The position numbers and the translations under genes were made by a program. From NCBI RefSeq assembly GCF_050699935.1, contig NZ_JBOHGB010000011.1, forward strand, positions 1 through 64,000: DNA of 64,000 nt. Direction: 5' to 3'. Shown here in pieces: positions 41,482 through 49,960 of this stretch (position 1 is its first letter; each line of letters begins with the position of its first letter). Source of the DNA: Actinophytocola sp050699935 (GTDB lineage: Bacteria; Actinomycetota; Actinomycetes; Mycobacteriales; Pseudonocardiaceae). The notes beneath the pieces were generated by a model. The model was not told where the DNA came from. It ran no database searches and worked only from the letters and a program-made list of their open reading frames with translations.

Positions 41482-42471
41482 ATGCGCATCGTTCTCATCG
41501 GCGAGGCCGCGAACCACGTGGACGACCTCGTTCACGGGCTCACGGCCGACCACGACATCGTCACGCTACCCACGGAGGCGGCGCATTCGGACGCCTACGA
41601 CGACGCGTTCCACGCTGCCGACATCGTCGTGTCGCTCCGGCTCCGACGTGATCGTCCGCTACCGTCGTCGATCCGACTCTTCCAGGTCCCGGGGGCCGGC
41701 CTGGATGCCATCGACGTCGCCGCGATCGCTGAGGAAACCCACATCTGCAACGTCTACGAGCACGAGGGCCCGGTCGCGGAGTTCGTGATCGCGTCGATGT
41801 TGAACTGGCAGATCCGGCTCGAGCGAATGCGGGACGCCTTCGCCTCGACACCGTGGGCCGAGGTCTACACCGCGCGTCCCCAGCACGGTGAGTTGTCCGG
41901 CAGGACGGTCGGTTTCCTTGGCCACGGCCACATCGGACGGTCCATCTCCTCCCGGCTCGCCGCGTTCGGGGCCACCATGCTGGCCATCGACGACTATGCC
42001 GAGCGCGACGGCGTGGTCCAGCTGATGTCTAGCGACCGGTACGACGAACTGCTCGCGCGCAGTGACTTCGTGATCGTCGCCTGCCCGCTGACCGCGGAGA
42101 CGCGTGGCCTCGTCGGCACGCATGCCTTCACGCGGATGAAGCCGACCGCCGTGCTCGTCAACATCGCCCGCGCACCGATCGTCGACGAGGACGCGCTCTA
42201 CTCGGCGCTGCGCGACAACCTGATCGGCGGCGCGATCCTGGACGTCTGGTACACCTACCCGAACGGGCCGGACGATCACGTGTCCCCGTCGCGCCACGAC
42301 TTCACGTCGCTGCCGAACGCCTGGTGCACACCGCACGCGGCGGCGTGGACCGGCGAGCTGGCCACCCGCCGCTACTCGATCATCGCCGACAACATCAACC
42401 GTCTCACCGTCGGCCAACCGCTGCGCAACGTGGTGCGGGTGGGCCTGACGGCCGCTGAGGGCTCGGTTTGA
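41482..42471 (+). CDS. D-isomer-specific 2-hydroxyacid dehydrogenase
   Basis: 329 residues starting with ATG two bases after the previous stop. The NAD-binding motif is TVGFLGHGHIGRSISSRLAAFG. The catalytic Arg lies in LVNIARAPIVDEDALYSAL and the His in WCTPHAAAWTGELA, with ILDVWYTYP between. The family interconverts 2-keto acids and D-2-hydroxyacids. It closes the operon and would act on a keto-acid produced by the dehydratase. Substrate unknown. Confidence 0.9.
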   Translation: MRIVLIGEAANHVDDLVHGLTADHDIVTLPTEAAHSDAYDDAFHAADIVVSLRLRRDRPLPSSIRLFQVPGAGLDAIDVAAIAEETHICNVYEHEGPVAEFVIASMLNWQIRLERMRDAFASTPWAEVYTARPQHGELSGRTVGFLGHGHIGRSISSRLAAFGATMLAIDDYAERDGVVQLMSSDRYDELLARSDFVIVACPLTAETRGLVGTHAFTRMKPTAVLVNIARAPIVDEDALYSALRDNLIGGAILDVWYTYPNGPDDHVSPSRHDFTSLPNAWCTPHAAAWTGELATRRYSIIADNINRLTVGQPLRNVVRVGLTAAEGSV

Positions 42472-42528
42472 CACCTGATCGGTGATGCGGATCAGGGAGA
42501 CCCGCAGGCCACCGAAGAATGCGGCAGC

Positions 42529-43115
42529 TCACGTGAGCGCGGCCGTCGCGGTCCTGACCGCGGCGACGAATTCTGCTGGCCGGTCGAAGTGCAGCGCGTG
42601 GCCTGCTCCGGCGATGGTGACTGTTTCCGCTTGGGATACCGAGGCGGCGATCCGGCGTGTTGCTGTGGCTAGGGCGGGATCGCTGAGGTCGCCCGGAGGC
42701 AGGTGACGCGGCAGGTGATCGACGCGAGCTGCGTGCGCGTGAGGAACTCGCCGGTTCCGGCGTCCAGCTCGACCATCGTGGCTAGGCCGTTCTGCCGCAG
42801 CGTCGCCTGCCAGTCCGCGGGAAACGCTCGAACGCGCACCCGCCGGTGGTGTACCGGATGGCCCACCGGAAGAACACCTCCGCGCCCACCTCGGGGCCCC
42901 TGATCCGCCGAAGGAGCTGCGCCTTCACCATCGTCCGGGCCATTCGGAAGGTCATGTGCCGCTTGGCGTGCAGCGGCGGCTCCTCCAGCACCAGCGCCGT
43001 GACCAGATCGGGACGCCGCACCGCGAGGTCCAGTGCGACGATGCCGCCTCCGCTCCAGCCCGCGACCGTGGCCGGGCCTGCGTTCAGCGCCTCGAGCAGC
43101 GCAGTCGCACGTCAT
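42529..43115 (-). pseudogene. Alpha/beta-hydrolase pseudogene (truncated, frameshifted)
   Basis: Recognisable pieces occur in order but in different frames: PATVAGWSGGGIVALDLAV then RRPDLVTALVLEEPPLHAKR (nucleophile elbow GWSGG), WQATLRQNGLATMVELDAGT, and LATATRRIAASVSQ followed by TVTIAGAGHALHFDRPAEFV (His region). At least two frameshifts, near 42690 and 42840, separate them. The N-terminal third, including the oxyanion loop, is missing where the sequence meets the end of the TRAP gene at 43125. It is a decayed esterase or hydrolase between the sugar-acid and TRAP operons. Confidence 0.8.
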
Positions 43116-43124
43116 CGGCCCGGG

Positions 43125-44552
43125 TCAGGCGAGGCCGGCTTGCCGAGGCAGCCACAGCACGAAGTCGGGGAACAGGAAGAACAGCGATGTTACGGCGAGG
43201 TCGAGCACCACGAACGGCGCGATCTTGCGGAACACCTGCTCGGCCCTGACGTCGGGCACGATGCCCGAGATGATGTAGACGTTGAGGCCCACCGGTGGGG
43301 TAATGAGGCCGATTTCCACCATCTTGAGCATCAGGATCCCGAACCAGATCCCGTCGAAGCCGAGCTCGGTGATGATCGGCGCGACCAGTGGCACCGTCAG
43401 CAGCATGATCGTCAGCCCGTCCATCACCGTGCCGAGGAGCAGCAGGACGACGAGCAGCAGCACGATGGTGAGCTTGCCGGGGATGCCGAGATTCGCAATG
43501 GCGGTGGTGATGTCGCGCGCGATGCCGGTCGTGGCGGTGAAATAGTTGAACACCGTGCCGCCGATCAGGAGCAGGAAGATCATGCTCGTGATCGATGCCG
43601 TGTCGCGCAGGGCGGGTACGACGACACCGACCAGGCGACGTGGCCAGAACCGGACCGCCAGGATCGCCATCAGCAGGGCGGCTGCGGCCCCGACCGCACC
43701 TGACTCCGTCGAGGTGAAGAACCCGCTGTAGAGACCGCCCATGACAATCACGAACAGCACGACGGCGTACACCAGGCCGGAGAAGTCCGAGCCAGCCTGA
43801 CCTTCCCCGCGGCGGAACAGGTCCCGCAGCCCGACCCGGCGCGGAGGCTCGAGCGCGGGCGCGCCGGCTGACTCGGCCGAGGCCGACCCGGCGGAGACCG
43901 TCTCGGCGGAGACCGTCTCGGCGGGAGCCGCGACGCCATTCCGGACCCGCTTGCGCGACTGGAGGATCACGAAGGCGGCGAGGATCAGGCACGAGGTGAT
44001 GCCTGGGAGTACGCCAGCCAGCAACATCGCACCGATCGAGACCTCCGCGAGCAACGCGTAGATGATGATCCCGATGCTCGGCGGAATGAGCACGGCAAAC
44101 GTTCCAGCCGCCGCGACCACGGCTGCGGCGTAGGTCTTGTCGTAGCCGTGCCTGCCCATCTGGTTGATCGCCACGCGCCCGAACGCGGCGACGTCCGCGG
44201 CGCTGGAGCCGGAGATCCCGCTGAACATGGCGGTGGCGAGCACGGTGGACGCGGCGAGTCCACCCGGAAGCCAGCCCACCAGGCGGTTGAAAGCGGCGAA
44301 GATCCGCTCACCGATCCCGGCATGACTCACCACGGCGCCCAGCAGGACGAACATCGGTACCACGACCAGCGCGTACTTCGCCGTTGCGCCGTAGGGCGCG
44401 TTCTCCCACAGGTTCAGCATGCCTTCGGCCCCGTCGTGCACCAGCACCCCGACGCCGCCGGCGACGATCATCGCGACGCCGACAGGCAGCTCAATGCTCA
44501 CCAGCGCCAGTAAGAGCAGCGTGACGACGATCGCAAGCATTTCGACAGACAT
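43125..44552 (-). CDS. dctM: TRAP transporter large permease (DctM)
   Basis: 475 residues, about 12-13 hydrophobic segments. Family motifs are MFVLLGAVVSHAGIGERIF, AMFSGISGSSAADVAAFG, AGTFAVLIPPSIGIIIYALL and EIGLITPPVGLNVYIISG. A hydrophilic insert (about 205-245), rich in Ala/Ser/Glu with a tandem AETVS repeat, separates the two halves and is longer than usual. It works with DctQ and the binding protein in sodium- or proton-coupled uptake of carboxylates. The start at 44552 lies six bases after the DctQ stop. Confidence 0.93.
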   Translation of the reverse strand: MSVEMLAIVVTLLLLALVSIELPVGVAMIVAGGVGVLVHDGAEGMLNLWENAPYGATAKYALVVVPMFVLLGAVVSHAGIGERIFAAFNRLVGWLPGGLAASTVLATAMFSGISGSSAADVAAFGRVAINQMGRHGYDKTYAAAVVAAAGTFAVLIPPSIGIIIYALLAEVSIGAMLLAGVLPGITSCLILAAFVILQSRKRVRNGVAAPAETVSAETVSAGSASAESAGAPALEPPRRVGLRDLFRRGEGQAGSDFSGLVYAVVLFVIVMGGLYSGFFTSTESGAVGAAAALLMAILAVRFWPRRLVGVVVPALRDTASITSMIFLLLIGGTVFNYFTATTGIARDITTAIANLGIPGKLTIVLLLVVLLLLGTVMDGLTIMLLTVPLVAPIITELGFDGIWFGILMLKMVEIGLITPPVGLNVYIISGIVPDVRAEQVFRKIAPFVVLDLAVTSLFFLFPDFVLWLPRQAGLA

Positions 44553-44558
44553 GGCTTC

Positions 44559-45134
44559 TCAGACCGCGGACTCGTGGGCTGGCGGCTCCCCATCGGCCGG
44601 ATCCCCGCGGAGGCTCCGGACCAGCTTCGCCAGGACCGTGAGCGTGAGAGCGGCGAGCCCGACGGCGATAGCGACCCGAGCGGGCCAGATCGGCACGGCA
44701 GCCAAGCCGATCCGCTGCTCGTTCTCGCGGATCGAGTCAAGCGCGCCCTGGGCGGTCAACCAGGTCATCCAGGCCAGGGTCACCAGCATCGCCACGGAAC
44801 CGACCAGGCGCAGCGAGAAGGCGATCCGCCTCGGCAGCCGGCTGGTCACCAGATCCGTGCGCACGTGCGCGCGATCGACCTCTGCCAGTGCCATCCCGCC
44901 GAACGCGACGCATACCAGGCCCACTTCGGCGTACTCCAGCGATCCCGGGATCCCCCGTCCGATGACCTCGCGACGCACGACGTCGGCGACCGTCAGGACC
45001 ATCATGGCCAGGATGCCGACACCGGTCAGACCAGCGAGCCAGCCCGAGACCCGGTCGCTGGTGCGCAACACCGCACGCTCGCCGAACCAGGGGCGCCGCC
45101 CAGCTTCGGGAGCCTTCACCGTATGCCTCATCAT
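44559..45134 (-). CDS. dctQ: TRAP transporter small permease (DctQ)
   Basis: 191 residues with four hydrophobic segments: VSGWLAGLTGVGILAMMVLT, LEYAEVGLVCVAFGGMALAE, LVGSVAMLVTLAWMTWLTA and VAIAVGLAALTLTVLAKLV. This is the standard topology of the DctQ subunit. ATG at 45132-45134 is preceded by GGAGGCCGC; the longer upstream frame lacks a ribosome site and protein-like sequence. Divergent from the binding-protein gene, with two KstR2-like operator sites in the gap. Confidence 0.88.
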   Translation of the reverse strand: MMRHTVKAPEAGRRPWFGERAVLRTSDRVSGWLAGLTGVGILAMMVLTVADVVRREVIGRGIPGSLEYAEVGLVCVAFGGMALAEVDRAHVRTDLVTSRLPRRIAFSLRLVGSVAMLVTLAWMTWLTAQGALDSIRENEQRIGLAAVPIWPARVAIAVGLAALTLTVLAKLVRSLRGDPADGEPPAHESAV

Positions 45135-45178
45135 GCGGCCTCCTTCCGGCGGCAGCGACCGCCTATGGCTCGGCTGTG

Positions 45179-45192
45179 AGCAAACGCTTGTA
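45179..45192. promoter_or_regulatory. KstR2-like operator, AGCAA-ACGC-TTGTA
   Basis: One of the 14-bp sites close to AGCAA-N4-TTGCT that recur through 45-63 kb. It lies 45 bases upstream of the dctQ start, where a leftward promoter is expected. Confidence 0.65.
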
Positions 45193-45267
45193 TCCTGCAG
45201 TGCAGGTGCCAGCTCGTCAACTCTGACGGGCCCTCCATAACCGTTGACGCACATTCGTTAGCAAGCT

Positions 45268-45281
45268 AGCATCCGCTTGCA
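45268..45281. promoter_or_regulatory. KstR2-like operator, AGCAT-CCGC-TTGCA
   Basis: Second site in the dctQ/dctP divergent region, 59 bases before the dctP start. An additional AGCAAGCTAGC repeat overlaps its left side (45260-45270). Confidence 0.6.
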
Positions 45282-45339
45282 TCAACCCGCATCGATCTTG
45301 AGTACCGAGCCGGGGCCCAGACTTGGATGGAGTGAAGCG

Positions 45340-46476
45340 ATGACCGCTCGACCAACTCGCAGGCCGGAGAGACTCCGGCGGATCGGTACACTCAGCCTGG
45401 CCGTCGTGAGTGCGCTGGCGCTGTCCTCGTGTGGCTCCGCCGACGACAATTCGGGAGAGTCGGGGGAGCCCATCGAGCTGAGGTATGCGAGCTACAACCC
45501 CGAGGCGCTCTCGCAGTCGAAGATGGCGGCCGCGTTCATGGACGGCGTCGAGGAGTGCACCAACGGCCAGGTCACGTTCGAGCGCTTCTGGCAGGGCTCG
45601 CTGTTCGGGGCGACCGAGGTGATGCCGGCCATCAGCGAGGGCCAGGTCGATGTCGGCAGCATGGTGACCGCGTTCCAGATCGAGGCGCTGCCGCTGTGGG
45701 AGATCTCCGGCTTGCCGTTCACCGGTGACAACGAGGTCGCGATCATGGAGACGATGTCAGAGCTCTACGAGAGCAACGATCTGTTCCGCGAGCAGTTCGA
45801 CAAGTTCAACGTGGAGATGCTCGCCTTTCATACGCCCGGCCCCGCAGCCACCATGACGCGCGAGCCGATCACCTCCGTCGGCGATCTCGACGGTCTCAAG
45901 CTCCGCGCCGTCGGCCTGATCGCCGAGGCGTTCGGCGCGGTGGGCGCCGAGGCGGTGGCCATCGATCCTGCCGAGATGTACGAGGCGGTCGAGCGCGGGG
46001 TGATCGACGGCATCGGGGCACTCCCCTTCGACACCGCGCCGTCATTCGGCCTCGACGAGGTCGCACCGCACGTGACCAACACCGGCATCGGCATCTACGC
46101 GAGCTCCGGCTTCGGCATCAACAAGAATGTCTACGAGGAGCTCCCCGACTCGGTGAAGGAGTGCATGGACGAGGTCGGGGACGACGTCGAGTCGAACCAG
46201 ACGATCAGCATCCTCGAGGAGTTCAACAATAGCGCGTGCGACGCGTTCAAAGCCGCCGGTGGCTCGGTCACCACCTTCAGCGAGGACGAAATCGCCGACT
46301 GGTCCGCGGAGGTGAAGTCGTCGATGCGATCGACGTTCGTCGAGACGACGGCCGCGGCGACCGGGCACTCGACCGAGGACATCGAGGCGTTCGCCGACGA
46401 GTACTTCGCGCTCTACGAGGAGAAGGCCGCAGCGAGTGACTATACGACGGGTATGCGATCCTGCGCCGCCTCGTGA
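45340..46476 (+). CDS. dctP: TRAP transporter substrate-binding lipoprotein (DctP family)
   Basis: 378 residues. A lipoprotein signal is clear: basic N-terminus, hydrophobic TLSLAVVSALALSSC with lipobox LSSC (Cys31), then an acidic linker. The DctP fold is indicated by FMDGVEECTNGQVTFERFWQ, LFGATEVMPAISEGQVDVGS, LKLRAVGLIAEAFGAVGAEA and YEAVERGVIDGI. It is anchored to the outer face of the membrane and delivers a carboxylate to DctQM. ATG 45340 is chosen because GGAGTGAAGCG lies before it. It is divergent from the permease genes, an uncommon order for TRAP loci. Confidence 0.92.
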   Translation: MTARPTRRPERLRRIGTLSLAVVSALALSSCGSADDNSGESGEPIELRYASYNPEALSQSKMAAAFMDGVEECTNGQVTFERFWQGSLFGATEVMPAISEGQVDVGSMVTAFQIEALPLWEISGLPFTGDNEVAIMETMSELYESNDLFREQFDKFNVEMLAFHTPGPAATMTREPITSVGDLDGLKLRAVGLIAEAFGAVGAEAVAIDPAEMYEAVERGVIDGIGALPFDTAPSFGLDEVAPHVTNTGIGIYASSGFGINKNVYEELPDSVKECMDEVGDDVESNQTISILEEFNNSACDAFKAAGGSVTTFSEDEIADWSAEVKSSMRSTFVETTAAATGHSTEDIEAFADEYFALYEEKAAASDYTTGMRSCAAS

Positions 46477-46511
46477 CACCGCTGTCACGCTGAACCAGCA
46501 CCCCCGCCGCC

Positions 46512-46539
46512 GCGTCAGGTCGGTGATCCGACCTGACGC
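46512..46539. terminator. Bidirectional terminator hairpin
   Basis: A perfect 12-bp stem, GCGTCAGGTCGG with CCGACCTGACGC, closes a TGAT loop. It lies between the convergent dctP and SnoaL-like genes. No long T-run follows, which is usual for high-GC actinomycetes. Confidence 0.85.
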
Positions 46540-46570
46540 TTCCGGCGTTCCGGCCCACGCCGCCGCCCAG

Positions 46571-47113
46571 TTACGAGTCCTGGCCAATGGCGGGGAGCTC
46601 GGCGGCGAAGCTGAGGTCCGAACGGTCCCGGCGGGCGGTCGCGAAGTTGCGGCCGTATACCTCCAGCGGCGTCGCCGGCTGTTCGGTGCGCCATTCCAGG
46701 ACGACCACACGCTGCGCGATCCGCCAGCCGACCGGGCTCCGGGCCGCGAAGCGGTCGAGGTAGCGCACGCCGAGCGTCTCAAGCATCAGCATGTCGCCCT
46801 CGACGTACTGGTGATGGGCGACCACGTAGGTCTCGACCCGCGCCTCCTGGCCGGTCTGGTCGAGCTCGATGAACGACTGGTGCAGCGTGTGCTGGGTGCC
46901 GACATACCTGGGCAGCCGTTCGAGCACGTACGCGACGTAACCGTCCGGGTTGCCGCGGTAGCCTTCGCCGTGGTCCTCCCAGGCGTCGTCGTGGTACGCC
47001 GACCTGATCAGCTCCGCGTCGCACCGGTCGATCCCGCGGCAGTACCTCATCAGCACGGTGCGGATGGCCAGTTCGGTCGCGGGCGTGAGCTCCGGGGTCG
47101 GGCTCATCGGCAT
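46571..47113 (-). CDS. SnoaL-like polyketide-cyclase/NTF2-fold protein
   Basis: 180 residues. The NTF2-like fold is indicated by TPATELAIRTVLMRYCRGIDR then CDAELIRSAYHDDAWEDHGE, and by TLHQSFIELDQTGQEARVETYV. Family members act as small dehydratases, isomerases or ketosteroid-isomerase-like enzymes. In steroid and aromatic catabolic operons they are frequent but usually uncharacterised. Start is taken as ATG 47111-47113 behind GCGAGG; a second ATG six bases on is possible. It is divergent from an F420-type oxidoreductase gene with an operator beside each start. Confidence 0.75.
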   Translation of the reverse strand: MPMSPTPELTPATELAIRTVLMRYCRGIDRCDAELIRSAYHDDAWEDHGEGYRGNPDGYVAYVLERLPRYVGTQHTLHQSFIELDQTGQEARVETYVVAHHQYVEGDMLMLETLGVRYLDRFAARSPVGWRIAQRVVVLEWRTEQPATPLEVYGRNFATARRDRSDLSFAAELPAIGQDS

Positions 47114-47128
47114 GACCTCGCCATGGGT

Positions 47129-47142
47129 AGCAATCGGTTGCT
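47129..47142. promoter_or_regulatory. KstR2-like operator, AGCAA-TCGG-TTGCT
   Basis: Perfect 5-bp arms with a 4-bp centre, 15 bases upstream of the SnoaL-like start (leftward). One of the best matches to the shared motif of the region. Confidence 0.7.
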
Positions 47143-47200
47143 TGTAAACTCTCGTGACATCGCGTCGAAGCACACCCCTCCGCAGGTTCGGCAACTGGTA

Positions 47201-47214
47201 AGCAACTGCTTGCT
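47201..47214. promoter_or_regulatory. KstR2-like operator, AGCAA-CTGC-TTGCT
   Basis: Perfect arms, 30 bases upstream of the F420-type oxidoreductase start at 47245. With the site at 47129 it brackets the divergent promoter region. Confidence 0.7.
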
Positions 47215-47244
47215 CCCAAGGTGTCTGGAGGATAGCATCCGGCC

Positions 47245-48141
47245 ATGCAGATTTCGCTGACCTTGTTCAGCCTGTCCCCCGAGCTGTACGCCGAGGTGGC
47301 GGTCATCGCTGAAGAGGCCGGCATCGAATCGCTGTGGCTGTCCGATCACCTGGTGACCCCGACCGGCTTCGACACCACCTACCCTTACCACGACAAGCCG
47401 GCCGAGTCCCCCGGTGCGAACGCACCCGCGTGGGCGGTCCAGCAACTTCGCGACGCACCGATCCTGGTCGACCAGTGGGCGCTGATCAGCCACCTCAGCG
47501 CGCTCACCAGCACGCTGCGATTCGGCTCCGGGACCCACATCCTCCCGTTGCGCAACCCGTTCGTGACGGCTCTGGCGACCGCCACGGCCCACCGACTGTC
47601 GCAGGGGCGCCTGCTGCTCGGCGTCGGATCGGGATGGATGCGCGAGGAGTTCCAGACCGTCGGCGAGAGCTTCGACGACCGAGGCGCGCGACTCGAGGAA
47701 TGCATCGACGTCATCCAGGGACTCCACGCGGCCGAGCCGTTCCAGTACCACGGCACCCACTTCGACTTCGGGCCGGCCGCGATCGGCGGCGACCCTGTCG
47801 ACGTGCCGTGGTTCTTCGGAGGCTTGGCCAAGCGCGCGATCCGACGCACCATCGAGCGCGGCGCCGGCTGGTTCGGCCCGCCGTGCAGCCTCGAGGAGAG
47901 CGTCAGCGCGCGGGACTACCTCGACAAGCTCCGGGAGGACAGTCCGCTGGCCGATAACCCGCTAATCCACTACCCGCGGCTGGTCGGCGAGTGGGACGAA
48001 AAGGCGTTCAGTGGATACCGCGCCGCGGGGTTCGACCGGCTCGTCGTCTCGGCCGGCGGCCCGTTGTCAGCGATGACCAGCGCCCAGGAGCGGCAGGAGG
48101 CCATTGCACGGCTGGCCGAGCTGGGCCGAGCTGTCGGCTGA
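47245..48141 (+). CDS. LLM-class F420-dependent oxidoreductase (first)
   Basis: 298 residues of bacterial-luciferase-like barrel: AEEAGIESLWLSDHLVTPTG, LRFGSGTHILPLRNPFVTAL, GRLLLGVGSGWMREEFQTVG and VPWFFGGLAKRAIRRTIERG. The conserved GVGSGWMREEF block marks the actinobacterial F420 subgroup. These use reduced F420 for hydride transfer to ketones, imines or enoyl groups. It is followed one base later by another LLM gene in the same direction. The specific substrate is unknown. Confidence 0.88.
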   Translation: MQISLTLFSLSPELYAEVAVIAEEAGIESLWLSDHLVTPTGFDTTYPYHDKPAESPGANAPAWAVQQLRDAPILVDQWALISHLSALTSTLRFGSGTHILPLRNPFVTALATATAHRLSQGRLLLGVGSGWMREEFQTVGESFDDRGARLEECIDVIQGLHAAEPFQYHGTHFDFGPAAIGGDPVDVPWFFGGLAKRAIRRTIERGAGWFGPPCSLEESVSARDYLDKLREDSPLADNPLIHYPRLVGEWDEKAFSGYRAAGFDRLVVSAGGPLSAMTSAQERQEAIARLAELGRAVG

Positions 48142-48142
48142 C

Positions 48143-49162
48143 ATGCGCTGCGACAACTTCGCCGGGAGCATCGGGTCCAGGGAGGCGCTTGCCCGCGCCG
48201 GCGACCTGGAGACCGCCGGGTATCCCGGCGTCTGGGTGAGCGAGTCGGTCAACGACTCACTGGCGACCTGCCTGTCCCTGGTGTCGCGCAGCTCCGAGCT
48301 GCGCGTGGGCACCGCGATCACGCTCGCCTTCGCGCGCAGCCCGATGGCGCTGGCGTATCAGGGCTGGGACTTGGCCGATGTCAGCGGCGGCCGGTTCGTC
48401 CTCGGGCTCGGTGCCTCCGCGCGCGAGCAGATCGTCCAGCGATTCGGGATGCCCTTCGACCGGCCCGCCGCACGGATGCGCGACTACGTGCTCGCCATGC
48501 GTGCCGCCTGGGCGTGCTGGCGCTCGGACAGGGCGTACTCGTACGCGGGAGAGTTCTACGAGCTGAGAGTCGACGACGCCCGATACCAGCCCAAGCCCCA
48601 CGAGAAGCCGATCGTCGTCCACCTCGCCGCTGTCGGGCCCGCGATGACCCGGGTCGCAGGCGCGATCGGCGACGGCGTCATCGTCCACCCGTTGACCAGC
48701 ATGGCCGCCTTCGACGCGCTGATCGCTCCCGCACTGCGCGACGGGGCGGCCCAGGCCGGGCGCGCGGTGACCTCGATCGAAGTGGTGATGCCCGTCCTCG
48801 CCGCGTCCACGGACCACCCGCGGTTCGCGGCGCACGAACTCGAGCTGCGCCGGCGGATACTCTGGTACGCGTCGAGACCGCAGTACGCGCCCCTCTTCGA
48901 CGCGATGGACGCCGACGCCTGGGCCGCACGGCTCCGCCGCACTCGCGACGAGGGTGGGGAGCTCGGGCCGCACGACGTACCCGATGACATCCTCCACGCG
49001 CTCGCCGTCATCACCGACGACGCGGGCCTGCCCGACGCGCTGCACGATCGGTTCAGCGCTCGGGTGGACCGGATGTGCCTGCTGTACAACTGGTTCGCCG
49101 GAAGCGAACTCGAACAACGCATCCTCGCGAGGTTCGCCCCGGCCGACCCCCGCAACAGCTAG
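48143..49162 (+). CDS. LLM-class F420-dependent oxidoreductase (second)
   Basis: 339 residues of the same fold: GDLETAGYPGVWVSESVNDS, LRVGTAITLAFARSPMALAY, SGGRFVLGLGASAREQIVQR and KPIVVHLAAVGPAMTRVAG. It resembles TIGR03617-type F420 proteins found in steroid and other catabolic clusters. ATG 48143 is two bases after the previous TGA; the longer upstream frame would start with TTG inside the neighbour. The C-terminal extension (about 255-339) is helical. Confidence 0.85.
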   Translation: MRCDNFAGSIGSREALARAGDLETAGYPGVWVSESVNDSLATCLSLVSRSSELRVGTAITLAFARSPMALAYQGWDLADVSGGRFVLGLGASAREQIVQRFGMPFDRPAARMRDYVLAMRAAWACWRSDRAYSYAGEFYELRVDDARYQPKPHEKPIVVHLAAVGPAMTRVAGAIGDGVIVHPLTSMAAFDALIAPALRDGAAQAGRAVTSIEVVMPVLAASTDHPRFAAHELELRRRILWYASRPQYAPLFDAMDADAWAARLRRTRDEGGELGPHDVPDDILHALAVITDDAGLPDALHDRFSARVDRMCLLYNWFAGSELEQRILARFAPADPRNS

Positions 49163-49163
49163 G

Positions 49164-49177
49164 AGCGAACGCTTGCT
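49164..49177. promoter_or_regulatory. KstR2-like operator, AGCGA-ACGC-TTGCT
   Basis: Begins two bases after the stop of the second LLM gene and lies 142 bases before the TetR start. A further half-site, AGCAA, occurs at 49221-49225. Both are consistent with autoregulation of the TetR gene. Confidence 0.65.
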
Positions 49178-49318
49178 GCCACCGAGGGACGACGTTTCGG
49201 AACTGCTAGCCTACGGCGTGAGCAAGCGCCGGCCCCGGGGCTACGTGCGGCGCTCGTCGCCCGTGGGGAATGACACCGTGGCGATCGCACCAGAGGTTGC
49301 CGCTCGGAGGTGCGTTCG

Positions 49319-49960
49319 ATGACAGACGACTCCACGTCGGCAGGCGCGGCGGCCCAGCCCCAGACCCAGGCCCCGAGGAGGCGCCGTAGCGGGCGTCGCC
49401 ACGAGATCCTCGAGATCGCCGGCCGCCAGATCGCCGAGAAGGGCTATGCGGAGGCGACGGTCCGCGACATCGGGGAGGCGGCGGGCATCCTGTCCGGCAG
49501 TCTGTACCGGCACTTCGATTCCAAGGACACCATCCTCGAGGAACTGCTGCGCACCTACCTCGACGACCTGCTCGTCGCCTACGAAGCAGTCACCCCCGCG
49601 AGCGAAGGATCGGCATCGGCCGCACTCCGCAAACTCATCCAGATCGGCGTGCGGGCGGTCCACGAGAACCGCGTCGAGGTGACGATCCTGCACGACAACT
49701 ACAAGTTCCTCCTCCGGAACCCTCGCTTCACCTTCATCCAGGCGATGGAGCGTCAGATCATGACCTACTGGCTCCGCGTCCTGGAGGAGGGCCGGGCGAC
49801 CGGTGAGTTCAGCCGCGAGCTCAACCCACGGGTCGCGAGCCTGGCGATCATGGGCGGCATCGAGACGATGGTCCGCTGGTTCGACCCACGCGGGCAGTTC
49901 TCCCACGAGGAGGTCGCCGAGCAGTATGCGACCTTGCACCTGAACGGGCTCACCGCATGA
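49319..49960 (+). CDS. TetR-family regulator, KstR2-like
   Basis: 213 residues. The DNA-binding domain HEILEIAGRQIAEKGYAEAT followed by VRDIGEAAGILSGSLYRHFD matches the KstR2 pattern TVRDIAxxAGILSGSLYHHF that I recall. The C-terminal VRWFDPRGQFSHEEVAEQYATL also parallels the KstR2 ending (RWYxPGGxLSxEQVxxQY). KstR2 is known to bind a CoA-thioester intermediate of steroid-ring degradation and to repress through a 14-bp palindrome. The local motif has that form, so this protein is the probable local repressor. ATG 49319 is chosen because GGAGG lies eight bases upstream; the GTG nine bases earlier overlaps the ribosome site. Confidence 0.88.
   Translation: MTDDSTSAGAAAQPQTQAPRRRRSGRRHEILEIAGRQIAEKGYAEATVRDIGEAAGILSGSLYRHFDSKDTILEELLRTYLDDLLVAYEAVTPASEGSASAALRKLIQIGVRAVHENRVEVTILHDNYKFLLRNPRFTFIQAMERQIMTYWLRVLEEGRATGEFSRELNPRVASLAIMGGIETMVRWFDPRGQFSHEEVAEQYATLHLNGLTA

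Noticed and set aside
43861..43921. Tandem AETVS-coding repeat in dctM considered as a mobile or regulatory repeat
   Set aside because: It lies in frame within a hydrophilic linker of the permease and is only a short coding repeat.
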